In this document: piece by piece, positions 35,144-49,410 of the stretch | Numbering within the stretch: the stretch's first letter is position 1 | How the letters are laid out: each line of letters begins with the position of its first letter | Assembly: GCA_030844895.1 (NCBI GenBank) | Contig: CM061227.1 | Location: 79,433,738 to 79,497,737 of the forward strand | Origin: Ambrosia x helenae | Taxonomy: Eukaryota > Streptophyta > Magnoliopsida > Asterales > Asteraceae | Reading direction: 5' to 3' | Length of the DNA stretch: 64,000 nt | The notes under the pieces: model-generated | What the model was told of the DNA's origin: nothing | Database searches by the model: none | What the model saw: the letters and a program-made list of their open reading frames with translations, nothing else | Made by a program: the position numbers and the translations under genes

Positions 35144-35332
35144 TGTTAGGTATCAAATAGTATAGGGACTAGATTGTAATTGTCTAATAGTTAGGTAGTT
35201 GTATTGTATTGTGTATAAATACATGTAATAAGGGTGAATAATGCTAGCTATTGATTTGGGTTATCCCTCTCCTCTCTTATGATTCTTCCTAACTCTCTAG
35301 CTCTTCTCTTGATTACCATTTTGTTCGTAACA
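35144..35332 (+). repeat. Short LTR, copy 1 of a tandem pair (189 bp)
   Basis: TGTTAGGTATCAAATAG to TTCGTAACA, bounded by TG and CA. It contains a TATA-like GTATAAATACATG. It is nearly identical to the copy at 35335-35523. Confidence 0.85.
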
Positions 35333-35334
35333 AA

Positions 35335-35523
35335 TGTTAGGTATCAAATAGTATAGGGACTAGATTGTAATTGTCTAATAGTTAGGTAGTTGTATTGTAT
35401 TGTGTATAAATACATGTAATGAGGGTGAATAATGCTAGCTATTGATTTGGGTTATCCCTCTCCTCTCTTGTGTTTCTTCCTAACTCTCTAGCTCTTCTCT
35501 TGATTACCATTTTGTTCGTAACA
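35335..35523 (+). repeat. Short LTR, copy 2 of a tandem pair (189 bp)
   Basis: Same length and termini as copy 1, separated from it by AA only. Differences seen are few (for example AATGAGGG against AATAAGGG, and CTTGTGTTTC against CTTATGATTC). There is no internal domain between the two. Confidence 0.85.
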
Positions 35524-36201
35524 ACTGTGATCCATTACAATTTTCAACTGAAGGATGATGTAACCAGAGTTTTAAAACAGACTTTGCAAAACTTAACTTG
35601 TAATCAATATCTAACGAAATAACTATAAATTAAAATTACATTAGTCTTTTCAAATTCATAATTACAAACAATCGCCACAGCCCTAAAAGTCTTTGATGGC
35701 TACTATACAGATGAAGGATCTAGATGGAAAGATACCATAAATTTAAACATTATTATTTTATATTAATTAAACAATTAAAACTATTATTCTTACAAATGAT
35801 TTGAAGTATTTTATTGTTCCTATAACTTTAAAAAATGAACATATATTTTATAACAATCAAAATTCTACAAAAAATATCACCATCTATAAAACGTGTAATT
35901 ATAGTTTTTATTGACGACTTATTATATTTTAATTAAAAATATTTCCATGAAAACTTTTTTTAAAAATATTGTTTGAACAGATATTGGATAACAGAAGTTA
36001 AAACAGATGAAATTAAAATAACATAACATCCACGGCAACAACAAATGTTAAACAACAGTTGTTAACTAAAATATATTCATCCCAAGTTGTTAAAACAGTC
36101 TATACAAAATCAACATACATATCTTTGAACTTCAAAGATGTTAACAAAAACTTACAACTGAAAAAACTTAACACACATCTGAATACGTTATTAATAAGTT
36201 C
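35524..36201. other. AT-rich spacer, no gene seen
   Basis: Non-coding sequence between the tandem LTRs and the 3' end of the RPA1-like gene; it will include that gene's 3' UTR. No repeats or RNA genes recognised. Confidence 0.5.
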
Positions 36202-37586
36202 CTAACTTTCAAATCTAGCTGACTTCTTCTTCAATCTTTTGCTTGTAGAAGTTTGTTCACCAACATTTACATTACCACAATCTTCAACACTTCTTTTTTC
36301 ATTGGGACTTGTGGCAGTATCCACAACGGCATTATCACATACAACATCCTTCAAATAAAACAGCTAATAAAACGTTACATAACAATACAAGCTGTAGAAA
36401 CAACTTAGACATACTTACACAAAGGTATAAATACCTTAGAAGTAACTTGAAACCCAAGTTGCGAAGATTCTAAAAGGTTAACAGACACTTTTCGACAAAC
36501 TTTCTAAATGACCTAAAAAGTGCTCATATACAAATAAACATAACAGATTTGAACATCAACTGAAAATAAATGCTTATTACAAAATAATTAGAATAAATAC
36601 CTTGCCAGAATTATCTTGTACATTCTCATATCCATCAACCAACTCTTCAATTATAACATGATCATCACAAATCTTGACGACAGTGTACACATGGTACTCA
36701 TTTGTAAGATTGTAATCAGAAACATCAATCTTGAAAGCCAATTTCTTTTCAACAATTCGAGACAACTCATGCGGCAAACTTTTTGTGTCGCTTTCCTTCA
36801 ACTTCCTTTCCCTAATATCACATGAAACAGCTCCAATGATCCTCATGACATCTTTATCAAACATCACAAATGATACACTGCCGGATTCATCTTGTACCCT
36901 TATCTGCAACTTGAACCTAAAACAAATAAAACATACTTTATCTAAAACACCTGCATGAAATGAAATGAAAAATCTGGAAACAAAAAAAGTGTATACATCT
37001 ACTGATTTACATACTTTGTGGTAATGGAAGTATATTCACACTCGCATTTTCGATAAACCAACGCAGTAGCAGGCAATTTGAGAATTGCTTCACACACTTC
37101 TTCAGCATTTTGCAAATACTCCGATTTACTTAAAACTTTCTTGTTACACTTGCGGCAGGCAGCATAAAACCAACCATAGCTTTCTTCAACGCTTTTTATA
37201 GTGGCAACCACAACAAAAGACATCGGCTGCAAACACAATGTATATTCAACATACACTTTTAAAGAATAGAAACATATAATAAAGTGAAGACATATAAAAG
37301 ATATGTATAAAAATATTGAAACCTCTTGAATTCCTGACACAATGAGTTCATCAACACGCTTCTTTTGTGTTCCAACTATGAATTCCTGACGCAATGGACA
37401 AATTACAGTCTGGGAAGAAAGAACGATTTGAGAAGTACAACCAGACTCTTGTTCTTGTTTCAGCATCAAACTACGTAATGGATAAGCTGTCTTCCACTTT
37501 CTTATGACTTGAGCCTTCATGTGCCACATGTCTTTGGCTGGATTCAGATCACAATGGTTTTTTTCATTGTCCATTGACGTCGACAT
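36202..37586 (-). CDS. Short replication protein A 70-kDa-like (RPA1-like) protein, four exons
   Basis: Single-stranded DNA-binding OB-fold protein of the RPA large-subunit family; the full-size relatives act in nuclear DNA replication and repair. Proposed exons (- strand): 37586-37323, 37226-37015, 36916-36601, 36348-36202. All junctions are GT-AG, and the phases join to 313 codons including the stop, without a break. The N-terminus (MSTSMDNEKNHCDLNPAKDM) starts like the first OB fold. The middle has the C-terminal zinc-ribbon region (YGWFYAACRKCNKK and YRKCECEYTS) and the following OB strand block (VQDESGSVSFVMFDKD). The last exon ends in a basic stretch (SKRLKKKSARFES) that may be a nuclear signal. 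At 312 residues it is about half of canonical RPA1, lacking the central DNA-binding domains. Such truncated RPA1 copies occur as plant paralogues and as Helitron passengers; no Helitron ends were found around it. The longer 37655 frame would read through the first intron. Confidence 0.72.
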
Positions 37587-38253
37587 TGTTTTAAATTTTC
37601 GACATTGTTTAAAATTTAAAAGGGAAATTTGAAAATATTTGTTTAGAAAATTCAAACCTGATATTAGAAATGGTTGGATTCATTATGTGCTTATATATAA
37701 GGAGATAATGAGGCATGTTTCCCTACGTCGATTTAAAATTTCCCCCTTAAAATCCAAACTTAGGGCCTAAACAGCTGCAACATACGTGCATAACATCTGC
37801 TGCTTCACAGCAGACCCAATGATTCTGAACCGTTGTTGAGAACAACAACGGTACTTTCACGTGGCCCACGTCTTTTTTGTATATTTTAAATTGATTAATG
37901 ACGTTAATTTTTGCATTATACAAGCATTGGTGGCCTGGTTCTCCGATTGACACATCAGCTTTCTGATGTTCTTCACACTTCTCCTATTATGGAAAGTATA
38001 GATAGAAATTATGTGCAAGAGTTACTTTCCAAACATTACAATTTAACTTTTGATGACACGGATGTAATATTAAGTGTGAACAGAGGGCAAAACGGTAGTT
38101 TTGCCTCTACTTAGGTTTAAACAAATGAATAAAGCAGCGGAAACCCGACCCGGAAGATTTGGTGGTCAAGTTTGAAGGGCGGCAATGGCACCTTTTAGAT
38201 AATCTCTCTCTTTCTCTGTCTCTCTTGAGTGGTTTGAGGGGAGAGAGAGAGAG
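37587..38253. promoter_or_regulatory. Shared upstream region of the RPA1-like gene (-) and ISPD (+)
   Basis: The two genes diverge across 667 bp. TTATATATAAGG (about 37691-37702) is a near-palindromic TATA about 105 bp upstream of the RPA1-like ATG. A CT-rich run and GAGAGAGAGAG (38200-38253) directly precede the ISPD ATG, typical of plant 5' UTRs. The small frame at 37911-38114 shows no similarity I can name. Confidence 0.5.
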
Positions 38254-41432
<3,179 letters not shown>

Positions 41433-42153
41433 TATTCATTTTCTTTGACACTGTAAATGCCATAATAAGTTAAATGGCAGTTTACAGGATGCTAAGGATT
41501 AATAATCAGAAAGTGCTTGTAATGAACTGTACTTTGTTCTTCTCAGTGTTTTTGCAGTTTTGTATCTTGAAAATGTTTTTTTGATGTTTTAAAGGACGAA
41601 GTAAATTACAAGAATAACCCTGGTGTTGAAAATGTCTGTAATAATGAGTTCTACTACTTGTTCTTGATGTTTTTGAGCATATTTGGTGATAAATAAATAA
41701 GAATGGTTAATTATGATTGCAAGGGCATGTGTAGTGGAGGGGCGTTATGGGGAATAAAATATTATAAAGTAATAGAAGGAGCGTTATGAAAAAAGAGAGA
41801 GTAGTGGGAAGGGGCGTTATGGGGCATTATAAATGATTGGGTAATCATTGCTTTTTATTATTATTATTATTAATCTATATGCAATAATGCAAGAGTCCAA
41901 TACCCCACCTAACCATCTTCACCACTACATCTTCATCAACATCTTCATCATCTGTCCGTTCTTCACATGACTGTGAACAACTCCGGCGACACCATCTTCT
42001 CCGGCCACAACCTGCACCAACGCCTCTGCATCTTCTTCTTCGGCGACACCTCTTCTCTGGCGACAACCTGCACCACTGCCTCTGCACCGTCTTCTTCTTT
42101 TCTTTCAGATAAATTCCTTTGTTTCTCTCTACTTGCAGTTAATAATAATAATA

Positions 42154-42193
<40 letters not shown>

Positions 42194-43158
42194 GAAGAAG
42201 AAAAAAGAACTCCAACATCCCTTTTGTCAGCCACAACGCTCGTTATATCCATAACCCTCAAGCCCAAAACGCCCCCATACCACTTGGGGAGGCGGTGTTC
42301 CCCGGTGCTATGGGGCCAAAATGCCGATGAAAGCGCCACCACTACGGTGGAACTAAGTTGTATGTGCCAATTTTAAATGTTGAACAAAAGCTTTTTCAAA
42401 AGTCAAATTTGAGATTTGGTAAAAAAATAATAATAATAAAAAACAAAGGCCTTTTTTTTCAAATTTGAAGTAAAGAAACCGTGGGGTAAGCAAAATCCAA
42501 ATAGAAATCAAGGTATTTTTCTCCAAATCCGTTTTTTAGGTGTTAGGCATTCTCTTCTTTGAGTGTGCCATGTGTCATCCCATATGGCATTGAGATATTT
42601 TAGGAAAAAAATAATTTAAAAACAAAATTGGATTTTCACCCTCATGTTTCATCCCATAATTTTTAAACGTTAATATTTTTAATATACGAGATTTTTTAAA
42701 GAAAAAAATTACACCAAATTAACGAGCGTTTTATTATCTTTCCAACGAGTACCATAGTGCTATATAAAAAACGGAGAAATTTTTTTGTGGGGTTTTGTTC
42801 ATACAAGAAAAAAAAAACACAAAGTATTCAGGTAAATCATTAATCATGTATAGGCAAGTCACTAATTATATTCAAATCAGTAAATATGAATTTTTTTTCA
42901 ACCAGAGCCGAATAAGTTAATAGAGTTATACGTTGTTTTAAGTTAAGTATCAATATTAGTATGTTAGAGTTGTACATTTGTTTAGTCTTTAGGATAGGTG
43001 TTAATATTAGAGTTACATTAAAGTTCTACATTCTTTTAGGTTAGGTGTTAGCATTGGAGTTGTACATTGTTAATTTGTTTTAGGTTAGATATTAACATTA
43101 GAGTTATACAGCAGTCTATTTCATATATAAAATTGATGTATCATATTAAATTTCTCAA
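41433..43158. other. Convergent intergenic region with a probable MITE and an AAT microsatellite
   Basis: The first few hundred bases should be ISPD 3' UTR. From 41724 (GGGCATGTGTAGTGGAGGGG, GGGGCGTTATGGGG) to about 42352 (CGCCCCCATACC, GCCACCACTACGG) there are GC-rich ends in inverted orientation around AT-rich sequence. This looks like a transposon, but its ends cannot be fixed. An (AAT)n run lies at 42141-42191. The 42400-43158 part is AT-rich and leads into the Helitron 3' end. Confidence 0.45.
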
Positions 43159-43186
43159 CCCGGGACGCTCCCGGGGTATAATCTAG
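43159..43186 (+). mobile_element. Helitron 3' terminus (hairpin plus CTAG)
   Basis: A stem CCCGGGA-CGC-TCCCGGG (43159-43175) is followed 7 bp later by CTAG (43183-43186) and then T. Helitrons end with a short GC hairpin and CTRR and insert between A and T. The 5' TC end was not located with confidence; the body probably covers the preceding several hundred bases. Confidence 0.75.
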
Positions 43187-43513
43187 TCTTATTAATATAT
43201 ACTATCACTCGAATGTCCGATGCAAATACATTAAACTAATATATATTTTACCATCGTGAATGATATAACAACAATCATAAACCCTAAACACATAACAACC
43301 TACGACCGATCTTGTATTTAATAAAGGGCCAATTGACCGCTCAGAATCCTAACCTTTATGTCTTATAAGATTACATTACCAAGAGTGAACACAAGATTTT
43401 CATCATTAAGTCTTTCATCGTTTTAGGATGCGAGACATTCTACTATGTTAGGCTAAGGGGTATGAGAAGCAGAAAAGGGGTCGGAGAGCACATTTGGCAA
43501 TCTATGCCGTCAG

Positions 43514-43515
<2 letters not shown>

Positions 43516-43547
<32 letters not shown>
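43516..43547. repeat. Poly-C tract, 32 C
   Basis: Thirty-two uninterrupted C residues, followed by CCTCCTCC/CCCTCC-rich sequence to about 43595. The G-rich complement could form quadruplexes. Exact length in the genome is uncertain because such runs are error-prone. Confidence 0.9.
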
Positions 43548-43548
<1 letters not shown>

Positions 43549-43658
43549 ATGTTCGGTGGCACCGGGGATTTCCTCCTCCTCCCTCCCTCCCTCCCTTGAT
43601 TTATGGGGACGAGAGGAACCCCCTCGGGGGATGAAGAGGGAGTTGATGAGCTGGAACC

Positions 43659-43780
43659 TAGGGATGAACATTTGGGTATTAAATACCGATAAAGGTTCAT
43701 TTTTTGTACCAACTTTTGACAAGCATCGGTATCAAGTTTTGGCAAAAATCGGTATCGTGTTGGTATCGAGTTCATCCCTA
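43659..43780. mobile_element. 122-bp MITE with TAGGGATGAAC inverted repeats
   Basis: TAGGGATGAAC at 43659 and its exact inverse GTTCATCCCTA ending at 43780 bound sequence built from GGTATCAAG/CGGTATCG motifs. The flanks GGAACC and TTGGAATC do not give a convincing target duplication. Confidence 0.65.
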
Positions 43781-44744
43781 TTGGAATCTAGGCGGTGGAT
43801 GAGAGTAGTGGGGGTGATCGGCACCATACTAGATAGCCTTAGAAAACCAATACTTAGGTACCTGATATCTCCGATTTTTCATTTATTTTAATAGATTTCC
43901 TTCGTGAACTTTGATAGTTCTCAAATTAAACGAGAGTATTTCATTGACTGTGTGTATGTTTCTGAAATCATAGTCAACTACCAAACCACTCACTTTAAAC
44001 ACGAACTTGTCAAAACCTTTTAATATAAAAGAAATTACATTCGATACATTTATTTGTTAAATCTTAAAAAAAATATATATAATAATAAAACACAGTGTTG
44101 AACCTTTAAAACTGTAATGTAAATACAATAAAAAAACAAAAATGTTGGAAACAGTTGCGATTGAACCACATAACCTCACACCTAATTCTCTTTAACTTGT
44201 AAGTTCTGAAATAAATATCCAAATTATAACATATTTAGAAAGCAAAAAAAAGTTAATAGAAATAAAAAGGTTGACAGAAACCCATCTAGTTGTATATGAT
44301 TTGAAGTCTAATGGTTTAAAAGCTATGTCCAGCTGAGGTTGTAATTTAAACTGATGTTGGGAATTGGAATAAATAATTATATAAAAAAAACAGAGCACCC
44401 TGTGCAGAATGTTTGAGCAGATAAAAGAAAACATGTCGGATAATCCTTAAAACAAAAACAAGAATTTGCTCAACTTCAAGGTATAAGCTAATACAACATT
44501 TTGGTCAAACTAAATCAATCCTTCACCTGACAACAAACAATAAAGGGAAATGGTCAATTGTCAAAATCAAAGATTAATACAAGTTAAAACTAAGTCACAT
44601 AATAACAATTAACACATTTTTAACATCTATTTTGGTAATTATTACTAGATTTTAGAAGGTGTTTCTGGTAATTAAATTTAAAAATTATAAAGGTTGTTAA
44701 AAAAAAAAAGCATTATGCCATTTTATGACGTAGTAAACGAAGTG
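43781..44744. other. AT-rich spacer, no gene seen
   Basis: Non-coding; the part next to 44745 is 3' UTR of the SSB gene. Nothing else recognised. Confidence 0.5.
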
Positions 44745-47216
44745 CTACTTACGTAGTTCATCGAAGGAAATACTGCTGATGCTTTCTCCTGTTTTGAAGA
44801 GGCGGATCTTTCCTGCAAATTCCATCATTGTTAGTTCTTCATTCATCAAAAAGAGTATGATAGGTAATGAGTCTATTGCTCGAAAAACACCTACTACAGA
44901 TCCTTAAATAATAACTCACATTGTAAAGACCAATGGGCTTTCTTTTTTCAACACAAATCACAAAATTCAGTTTAATATCAACAGATTTTGCCTATGGGTA
45001 TTCGTAGGTTTCATTCCACATGCAACAAACTGACATAACGTACCTAAGCCCAACAAAATTTACCTTTTTACCCCCTTGTACACCACATCCGCATACCACA
45101 TTATAAATCATGCAGTGTTATATACACCTCCCATTTTATAAATTATAACCAAAACTGAGAGGCTTTTATTTCGCAAACATGCCATTTACTAAAACACCCT
45201 TCTGTAATATGAGAGGAGTTATGATTTGAGAGTTTGAAGCGTAAGGAGAATTTGAAGCGTAAGGAGAAAGAGTAGGGTATACGGGTCATAAATACATTAT
45301 AATTGTATTTGAGGAAACAAACAAAGATCAATTAAGTCGTTTCTGACACACAAACACCCTTTTCAATTTCATGTAACAATATGGTAATAAAATTTTAACA
45401 TGCCCACGATAGAGACACAAACTACATTTATGTGACAGATAAGTATGCATGTCCATTACAAATAAGATCAACTAAGATATGATTTAATAAAAAGGTTGCG
45501 TACCATCCCGACGAATGCAGATCTCGGGTATGTTTTTAACTTCACCATTGATACTATCATTATAAATTCTTGTTTCGATTATCACCTTCTACATAAACTG
45601 AAGAGCTGCACATCATGACAAAATAAAGATACAAACATACATGATAAAAAAATATTATGCATTTATGCTGACTAGTGAATATAAAACAAAATAATAATAA
45701 TAATAATATACTTTTTCGTAAGTTGTTGGACGGCATAAGCACCGAGTGTTTCATTGTGCACAGCAATTCGATGCCACTGAGCAGGTTTTGGCAAGTCTTT
45801 GGCTCCAATTGTTCGTTGATCAAACATGCCACCTGTTCCAACCGTAAAAATGGTCACCGTTTTACCATTCCTCAGGATCTTTTGGATAGGTGCTTGTCCC
45901 ACCTTTCCGCATATAATTGCCTGTAAAAATACATTTAATCCCATAACCAAAGTCAATTCAATTCTATGATTACAAAACCTGCAAATTCAAATATGATATA
46001 GTAAGTTTACATTTAGCTTAACCAAGAACTTGACCTCTCTAATAAAATCCAAATATAGATAGATACTTTGTAGTTTACGTTGTCAGTCATCAGTAGTGAT
46101 ATGATTTGGCCGCCTTGACACGACACGTGAAAAACGACGTTGGTTTTATTTATTTAATGAGGAGATATTGTAGTTTTACCCCATGATCCATTAATCCTCA
46201 TTTCCATACCACGTTTCCTTTCATGTGTTTGTAAGCCTATTAAATTAAAGGTTGTTATCTTTGAAAGTGAAAGAAAACCAAGACAAAATTATTGCTAATT
46301 AAAGGTCTTAGTTCTTTATTTATTTTTTATTTTTTTGAATGTAAATATCTTTGATTTATCATAACCAAGTTACATCTGGATAATGGGTAAGCGAGCAACA
46401 AGCTGTGCCGCTATCTCCTTTTGAATCGCAAAGCCTATTCTACTAAATATAAACCCTTGGTTCCTCGGGCTTTGCGAGTAACTGTGGACCACCTTCTGCG
46501 CCCGCTGCAAAAAGCGAACTGCCTCAGGGGCTAGGGATCCAAAAGTGTCGAAGGCAAACGGAATGAACACATGCTGATTCTCTAAACACGCTGCCTCGTG
46601 CTTTATCTATTTCGTGGAGTATAACCCACTCAACGGGTGATTGACCATCTCAAATAGGTCCATAGATTAAAAAACCCGTAGAAGTGAGTTGGTACAAAAG
46701 GTGCGCCTTACAGGCAACTAAAGGGGTTTGTTTTATTTTTATGTAAGTAAGAATATAATAGGTCGTAAGTAGAAGAAATGTAAAAAGTTTGTGGTTGGAA
46801 TAAGGCGGCCAATGTTTAGATGGAAATGAGTAGCACAGCATAGCAAAATGGGATTGAAAGAATAAAAATGAAGAATTTGCAATATAATAATAAGAGTAGT
46901 AGTAGTATTTATTACCTTATGAACACCACGAAAGCCCCAACCTTTCCTGGGATCAACTCCTTGAACCTGTAACTCGGGTTTTTCAGGGAGGAAATCATCA
47001 TCATCATCATTATCATCACCCGGACCAGACGACGACGATGAAGAGTACAGTTTTCCTACTACTGCCATCCACAATTCGTAAATCCCATTTTATAAAACAC
47101 AAAATAAACACACAGATAGAGAGATATATACCTAATGAAGGAGTGCAGGCAGAAGGAAGAGAGACACGTAAGGATCTTGTTAGCTTCCTACCCACTGAAC
47201 TCCTCATCATCATCAT
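44745..47216 (-). CDS. MTSSB: Mitochondrial single-stranded DNA-binding protein, five exons; one frameshift
   Basis: Binds single-stranded mitochondrial DNA during replication and recombination. Exons (- strand): 47216-47132, 47061-46916, 45920-45712, 45605-45504, 44812-44745; all junctions GT-AG. The N-terminus (MMMMRSSVGRKLTRSLRVSL) is Arg/Ser-rich, as for a mitochondrial presequence, followed by an acidic Asp run and FLPEKPELQVQGVDPRKGW. The OB fold is AIICGKVGQAPIQKILRNGK, FTVGTGGMFDQRTIGAKDLP, AQWHRIAVHNETLGAYAVQQ and SSVYVEGD; the last exon gives GKIRLFKTGESISSISFDEL. The design length is 202 residues, near the Arabidopsis protein. Exon 4 is 102 bp where 101 keeps phase: an extra base near 45577-45583, just after VYVEGD, shifts the frame to an early stop. 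The downstream sequence is perfectly conserved in the other frame, so this is a very recent mutation or an assembly error. Confidence 0.92.
46370..46630 (-). pseudogene. Retroelement-like protein fragment in SSB intron 2
   Basis: On the - strand, HEAACLENQHVFIPFAFD, TFGSLAPEAVRFLQRAQK, then FSRIGFAIQKEIAAQLVARL. I recognise this as a segment that recurs in plant LINE-like or reverse-transcriptase-annotated repeats, usually near their C-terminus. It is a fragment with no start or neighbouring domains and is removed by splicing of intron 2. Confidence 0.5.
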
Positions 47217-47390
47217 CGTATTTATTTAGCGGATGATCTAAGGAACAGGGTTCAACCAGGGTTTTTCAATCCTTGACCACAAACGGCTTCGTCTGTCTGT
47301 CTTTCGACTTTACCTAGGGTTCCACGTTTCGTTGTTTTTGTTAGTCTATAAATTTGGGCTGATTGTGTGGTGACACCCCCGACTCCATGT
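47217..47390 (-). promoter_or_regulatory. Upstream region of the SSB gene
   Basis: Short 5' flank before the repeat block; contains CCTAGGGTT-type sequence near 47315. No clear TATA box. Confidence 0.3.
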
Positions 47391-48352
47391 CATCAACACC
47401 ACACGTGCATAGTTATCGATAGCGAATAGTGGTAGATAGTGACGGGCTACCGATATGCAACGTAGCGCTCGCTATGTCGTAAATAGCGGTAAGGTATTAA
47501 AATATTTAAAAATATTGTTATGTACAAATTTACAAGTATAAGGACCAAATGTTTATATACACAAACTGATTTTAAACTTTCTATGTAAAATTTAGAAGTT
47601 TTAGGTAGGGGTGTAAATGACAGTAGCAGCTCGAGAGCTACTCGGAATCGGCTCGGTAAAAAGCCCGAACGAGCTGAGCCTTAACAAGCTCGAGCCCGAG
47701 CCTAAAATATGGCTCGTTTAGTTATCGAGCCCGAGCTCGAGCCCTAGATACAAAACTCGATTGGGCTCGCGAGCGTAAACGAGCCCAAACATAATTATAA
47801 GTTATTTATATATCTCTTATAATTTATAGCCCACATCTCCAAGCTCAAGTCCTAATTTTATAGGCCCATTTAATAACACTCACGAGCCGAGCTTTTGAGA
47901 TCTCGAGCCGAGCTCGAGCTTTTGATTTTGCTAGCGAGCCGAGCTCGAGCTCAAGATTGTAGGCTCGAACCGAGCCGAGCTCGAGCTCGAGCTTCATAAA
48001 ACCCTAACGAGCCGAGCTCGAGCCCAGTCAGGCTCGGGGCTCGGCTCGTTTACACCCCTAGTTTTAGGCACTATATGTAAACAAATGAAAAATAGAGGGG
48101 TTAAATATGAAAATAGATAAAGTTATTTATATCCCTAAAAGCCTGAAACGGAGAAACCCAAATCAGTCAGCTGCCTCTTAATCTTCTTCCTTGTTTCCGT
48201 CAATAAAATAGCCGTAATCTTCGTCGAAATCGTCGCTGGAATCGCTATTTTCACGCTATTGCTCCGCTAACCACATGATAGCAGTTGATAGCCGATACGC
48301 GACATTATTCACGATCGCAGCCGCTATTAACAACTATGATCACGTCACTAAC
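47391..48352. mobile_element. Inverted-repeat element with CATAGTT ends, carrying a nested MITE
   Basis: The left end ACGTGCATAGTTATCGATAG and the right end, whose complement reads GTGATCATAGTTGTTAATAG, form degenerate terminal inverted repeats with AATAGCGG/GCTATCG-rich sequence just inside. The interior has been split by the insertion at 47606-48059. The ends are approximate. Confidence 0.5.
47606..48059. mobile_element. Mutator-type MITE with 9-bp target duplication
   Basis: Starts TAGGGGTGTAAATGA and ends CTCGTTTACACCCCT. AGTTTTAGG occurs immediately before (47597-47605) and immediately after (48060-48068), a 9-bp duplication typical of Mutator-like elements. The interior is made of GAGCTCGAGC and GGCTCG palindromic motifs. 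Confidence 0.85.
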
Positions 48353-48914
48353 GTTATCCCCCCTCCCCCCGAGTTTACCTGACGAAATAAAATAAAATAA
48401 AACCTTCACTCTATTTCTTTTCTTTTCCTCTTTTTTCCCATCTTTTTCTTTCTCTTCAAATCTCTCTAAGCTGGAAGAATGAAAATTAATCTACCTTTTT
48501 CTCTATTTCCCTTTTTTTAAAAAAAAAACTCTGGAACACATATCCTCTCATTTACTTTCTTTTTTCTCTTTAAAAACACCCTTGGAACAACAATTATTTA
48601 CACTTTCCTTTCCTTTCTTTTCTTTTCTCTTCTTTTCTTTTGTTAAATGAGACTCGGGAACAAAACGTAAATGAGAGAGATCATCTTCATCTCATCTGTG
48701 TTTAAATCATCTTCATCTTGAATTAAAAATAAAATAAAATAAAAGCCCAACAGTAATATTTCATCGGGAAGGGAGGGAAAATTTCCTCTAATTCACCGAA
48801 CAACACACGGGGGTGGGGCGATCTTACCGATCGGTGGCCTATGGCACCTCATCTCACTAGTATTATTAATATACAACTTTATTAATGCATAGATATGTTA
48901 TACCTCATGCGTAG
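48353..48914. other. Polypyrimidine-rich spacer, no gene seen
   Basis: CT-rich stretches (48410-48640, TTTTCTTTTCTCTTCTTTTC-like) and AAAATAAAATAAAA runs; no coding or RNA signal. Confidence 0.5.
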
Positions 48915-49410
48915 GGTGTTAAAAAACACCTTAGGAATTCTTGACGATATCGAGCCAGAACAACCTGTTCTTCCTGAATACCCTGATTCAAGGCCATAGA
49001 ATTTCCTGCCGCTACCATATAGTATTCATCTCTACCCCGCGATAAATAAAACATTTGTGCCCCTATTGATCTCTCAGAAATTTGATAAAATGAAAATTTT
49101 AAAGACCCCCAACGGGCAATCCTCGCATAAATTGCTAAGGATCCAATAAGTCCAACATTTATTCCTTCAGATGTGTCAATTGGGCAAATACGCCCATAGT
49201 GACTAGGATGAATATTTCGCATTAGAAAAGTAGCAGTTCGCATAGTCAATCCCCTCATGCCCAAATAACTCAATTTTCTCCCATGAACTATTTTTGTCAA
49301 TTGATTAGTTCGATCCAAAACTTGAGATAATGGTGTAAACGGAAAAAAAAAAACTTTTAAAGTATCTATTAATGGAGTTGAATTTACCAAGTTCTGAGGA
49401 GTTGGTGTCC
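48915..49410 (-). pseudogene. rpoB: Nuclear copy of plastid rpoB (NUPT fragment)
   Basis: Encodes an internal piece of the plastid RNA polymerase beta subunit: VHGRKLSYLGMRGL, NIHPSHYGRICPIDTSEGIN, VGLIGSLAIYARIARWGS, GRDEYYMVAAGNS, NQGIQEEQVVLARYRQEF. It is missing both ends and every other plastid gene. Several conserved positions are changed (for example GMRGLTMRT where the organelle has glycines), consistent with decay after transfer to the nucleus. The open frame has survived by chance, and the start at 49390 is not real. Confidence 0.92.

Noticed and set aside
36202..37586. Autonomous Helitron carrying RPA
   Set aside because: No Rep/Helicase coding, no hairpin-CTRR end on the left and no TC end on the right could be identified.
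42133..42330. Open frame with a poly-Asn run
   Set aside because: It is the (AAT)n microsatellite read in one frame; no conserved coding sequence around it.
48905..49390. A functional RNA polymerase beta subunit gene
   Set aside because: Only about 160 codons from the middle of plastid rpoB, with altered conserved residues and no flanking gene parts.
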